Below, one piece after another: positions 58,040-58,604 of a stretch of DNA of 58,604 nt (within the stretch, counting starts at the first letter, position 1; every line of letters starts with the position of its first letter). Position numbers and translations under genes: made by a program. The notes below the pieces were generated by a model. The model did not search any database. It was not told the origin of the DNA and was given only the letters and a program-made list of their open reading frames with translations. Source of the DNA: Phaeoceros laevis (Eukaryota > Anthocerotophyta > Anthocerotopsida > Notothyladales); NCBI GenBank assembly GCA_049999765.1, contig JBNGIQ010009553.1, forward strand, positions 1-58,604. Reading direction: 5' to 3'.

Positions 58040-58604
58040 TGGCTGACTCCTTGCTGTACATACTCAGCAATCAGGGCGTTTCATGTCACCACATCCTTGG
58101 TGTCCATGTTGTGAAAAATCTGACGTGCACTTTCCAGCTTACCACATTTTGCATACATATTTATCAAGCAGGTGCCCACCAGCACGTTATCCAGCAGTCC
58201 TCTATTGATAATCTGAGAGTGAAGCTGCCTGCCGTTGCGCCTCTTCTATTTGTCGATAAAAAAAAAAGGGCCTCTTGGTTGACTCCTTGCTGTGCATACC
58301 CAGCAATCAGGGCGTTCCATGTCGCCACATCCATTGTGTCCATGCTGTCAAAAGCTGCCTTCCAACTGATCACATTTTGCATACATATGCACCAGGTAGT
58401 TGCCCACCACCACATCATCCAGCTGTGCTCTTTTGATAATGTTTGGGTGCAGTTTCCTGGCCTTCTGCAAGGCACCAGTGCTTGGACAGGGCTTTAGAAG
58501 GGACATAAAAATAACATGGTCAGCCAAAATGAGACCTGGCTTCTCCATTTGTCCATATATGTACACGACAAGTGCCTTTTGGTCGAGTCCTTGTTGTGCA
58601 TACT
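58040..58604 (-). pseudogene. Pentatricopeptide-repeat (PPR) gene fragment, tandemly repeated and decayed
   Basis: Minus-strand frames contain typical plant PLS-class PPR sequence: MSLLKPCPSTGALQKARKLH, VVVGNYLVHMYAKC and VATWNALIAGYAQQGVNQEA. They are split by a frame change at about 58390. Two DNA copies of the repeat block are about 75% similar by eye (about 58040-58200 and 58275-58425), and a third begins at the window edge. A short A-rich slip (58258-58268) also breaks the frame. The sequence continues past 58604, so an intact gene outside cannot be excluded, but the part seen is broken. PLS-class PPR proteins edit organelle RNA. Confidence 0.7.

Noticed and set aside
1-58604. CRISPR array, bacterial operon or phage system
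   Set aside because: No spaced repeats, Shine-Dalgarno sites or operonic spacing; genes have spliceosomal introns and plant families throughout.

Overview
The window is nuclear DNA of a land plant. Protein-coding genes have many short GT-AG introns (mostly about 70-150 bp), and several families are typical of plants: an NUA-type nuclear-pore coiled-coil protein, a WAK-like receptor kinase, a LOB-domain (LBD) factor, a FRO-type ferric reductase and PPR debris. A complete homologue of rotatin (RTTN), a centriole/basal-body protein, lies on the + strand. In land plants such genes are expected only in lineages with flagellated sperm, so I infer a seed-free plant (moss, lycophyte or fern), or less likely a cycad or Ginkgo. 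I cannot narrow it further. There are four N gaps: 6607-6706, 17337-17436, 41628-42027 and 49628-49727.

Layout: (1) 1-2187 holds an unrecognised minus-strand ORF and a tRNA-derived SINE-like head. (2) 2190-6249 is a complete-looking DNA transposon with 24-bp terminal inverted repeats, a TA target duplication, a pogo/DDE_1-type transposase broken by one frameshift, and on the opposite strand an intron-containing fragment of a HAD-family host gene. A third copy of the terminal repeat at 6709-6732 abuts an assembly gap. (3) 7067-17219 (+) is RTTN; convergent to it, 17651-30334 (-) is NUA. (4) 31110-32509 (-) is a GT34-like (GMA12/MNN10) Golgi glycosyltransferase with an altered DxD motif. (5) 32510-36570 is repeat-rich, with a 66-bp tandem array and a decayed receptor-kinase gene. 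(6) 36571-39180 (-) is an intact three-exon WAK-like receptor kinase. (7) 39181-42806 is poorly coding and carries a diverged duplication on both sides of a 400-bp gap. (8) 42807-46655 (+) is an EDEM/MNS4-type GH47 mannosidase. (9) 47688-48593 (+) is an LBD gene. (10) 50041-52040 (+) is TIM50. (11) 52041-53530 holds hairpin repeats and a reverse-oriented LTR-retrotransposon remnant. (12) 54185-57253 (+) is a FRO6/7-like ferric reductase. (13) 58040-58604 (-) is PPR pseudogene sequence running off the window.

The host genes form no pathway or cluster. They are an ordinary gene neighbourhood covering nuclear pore, basal body, ER quality control, mitochondrial import, iron reduction and cell-wall sensing, interrupted by mobile DNA. 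The most unusual object is the pogo-type transposon carrying exons and introns of a host HAD gene.
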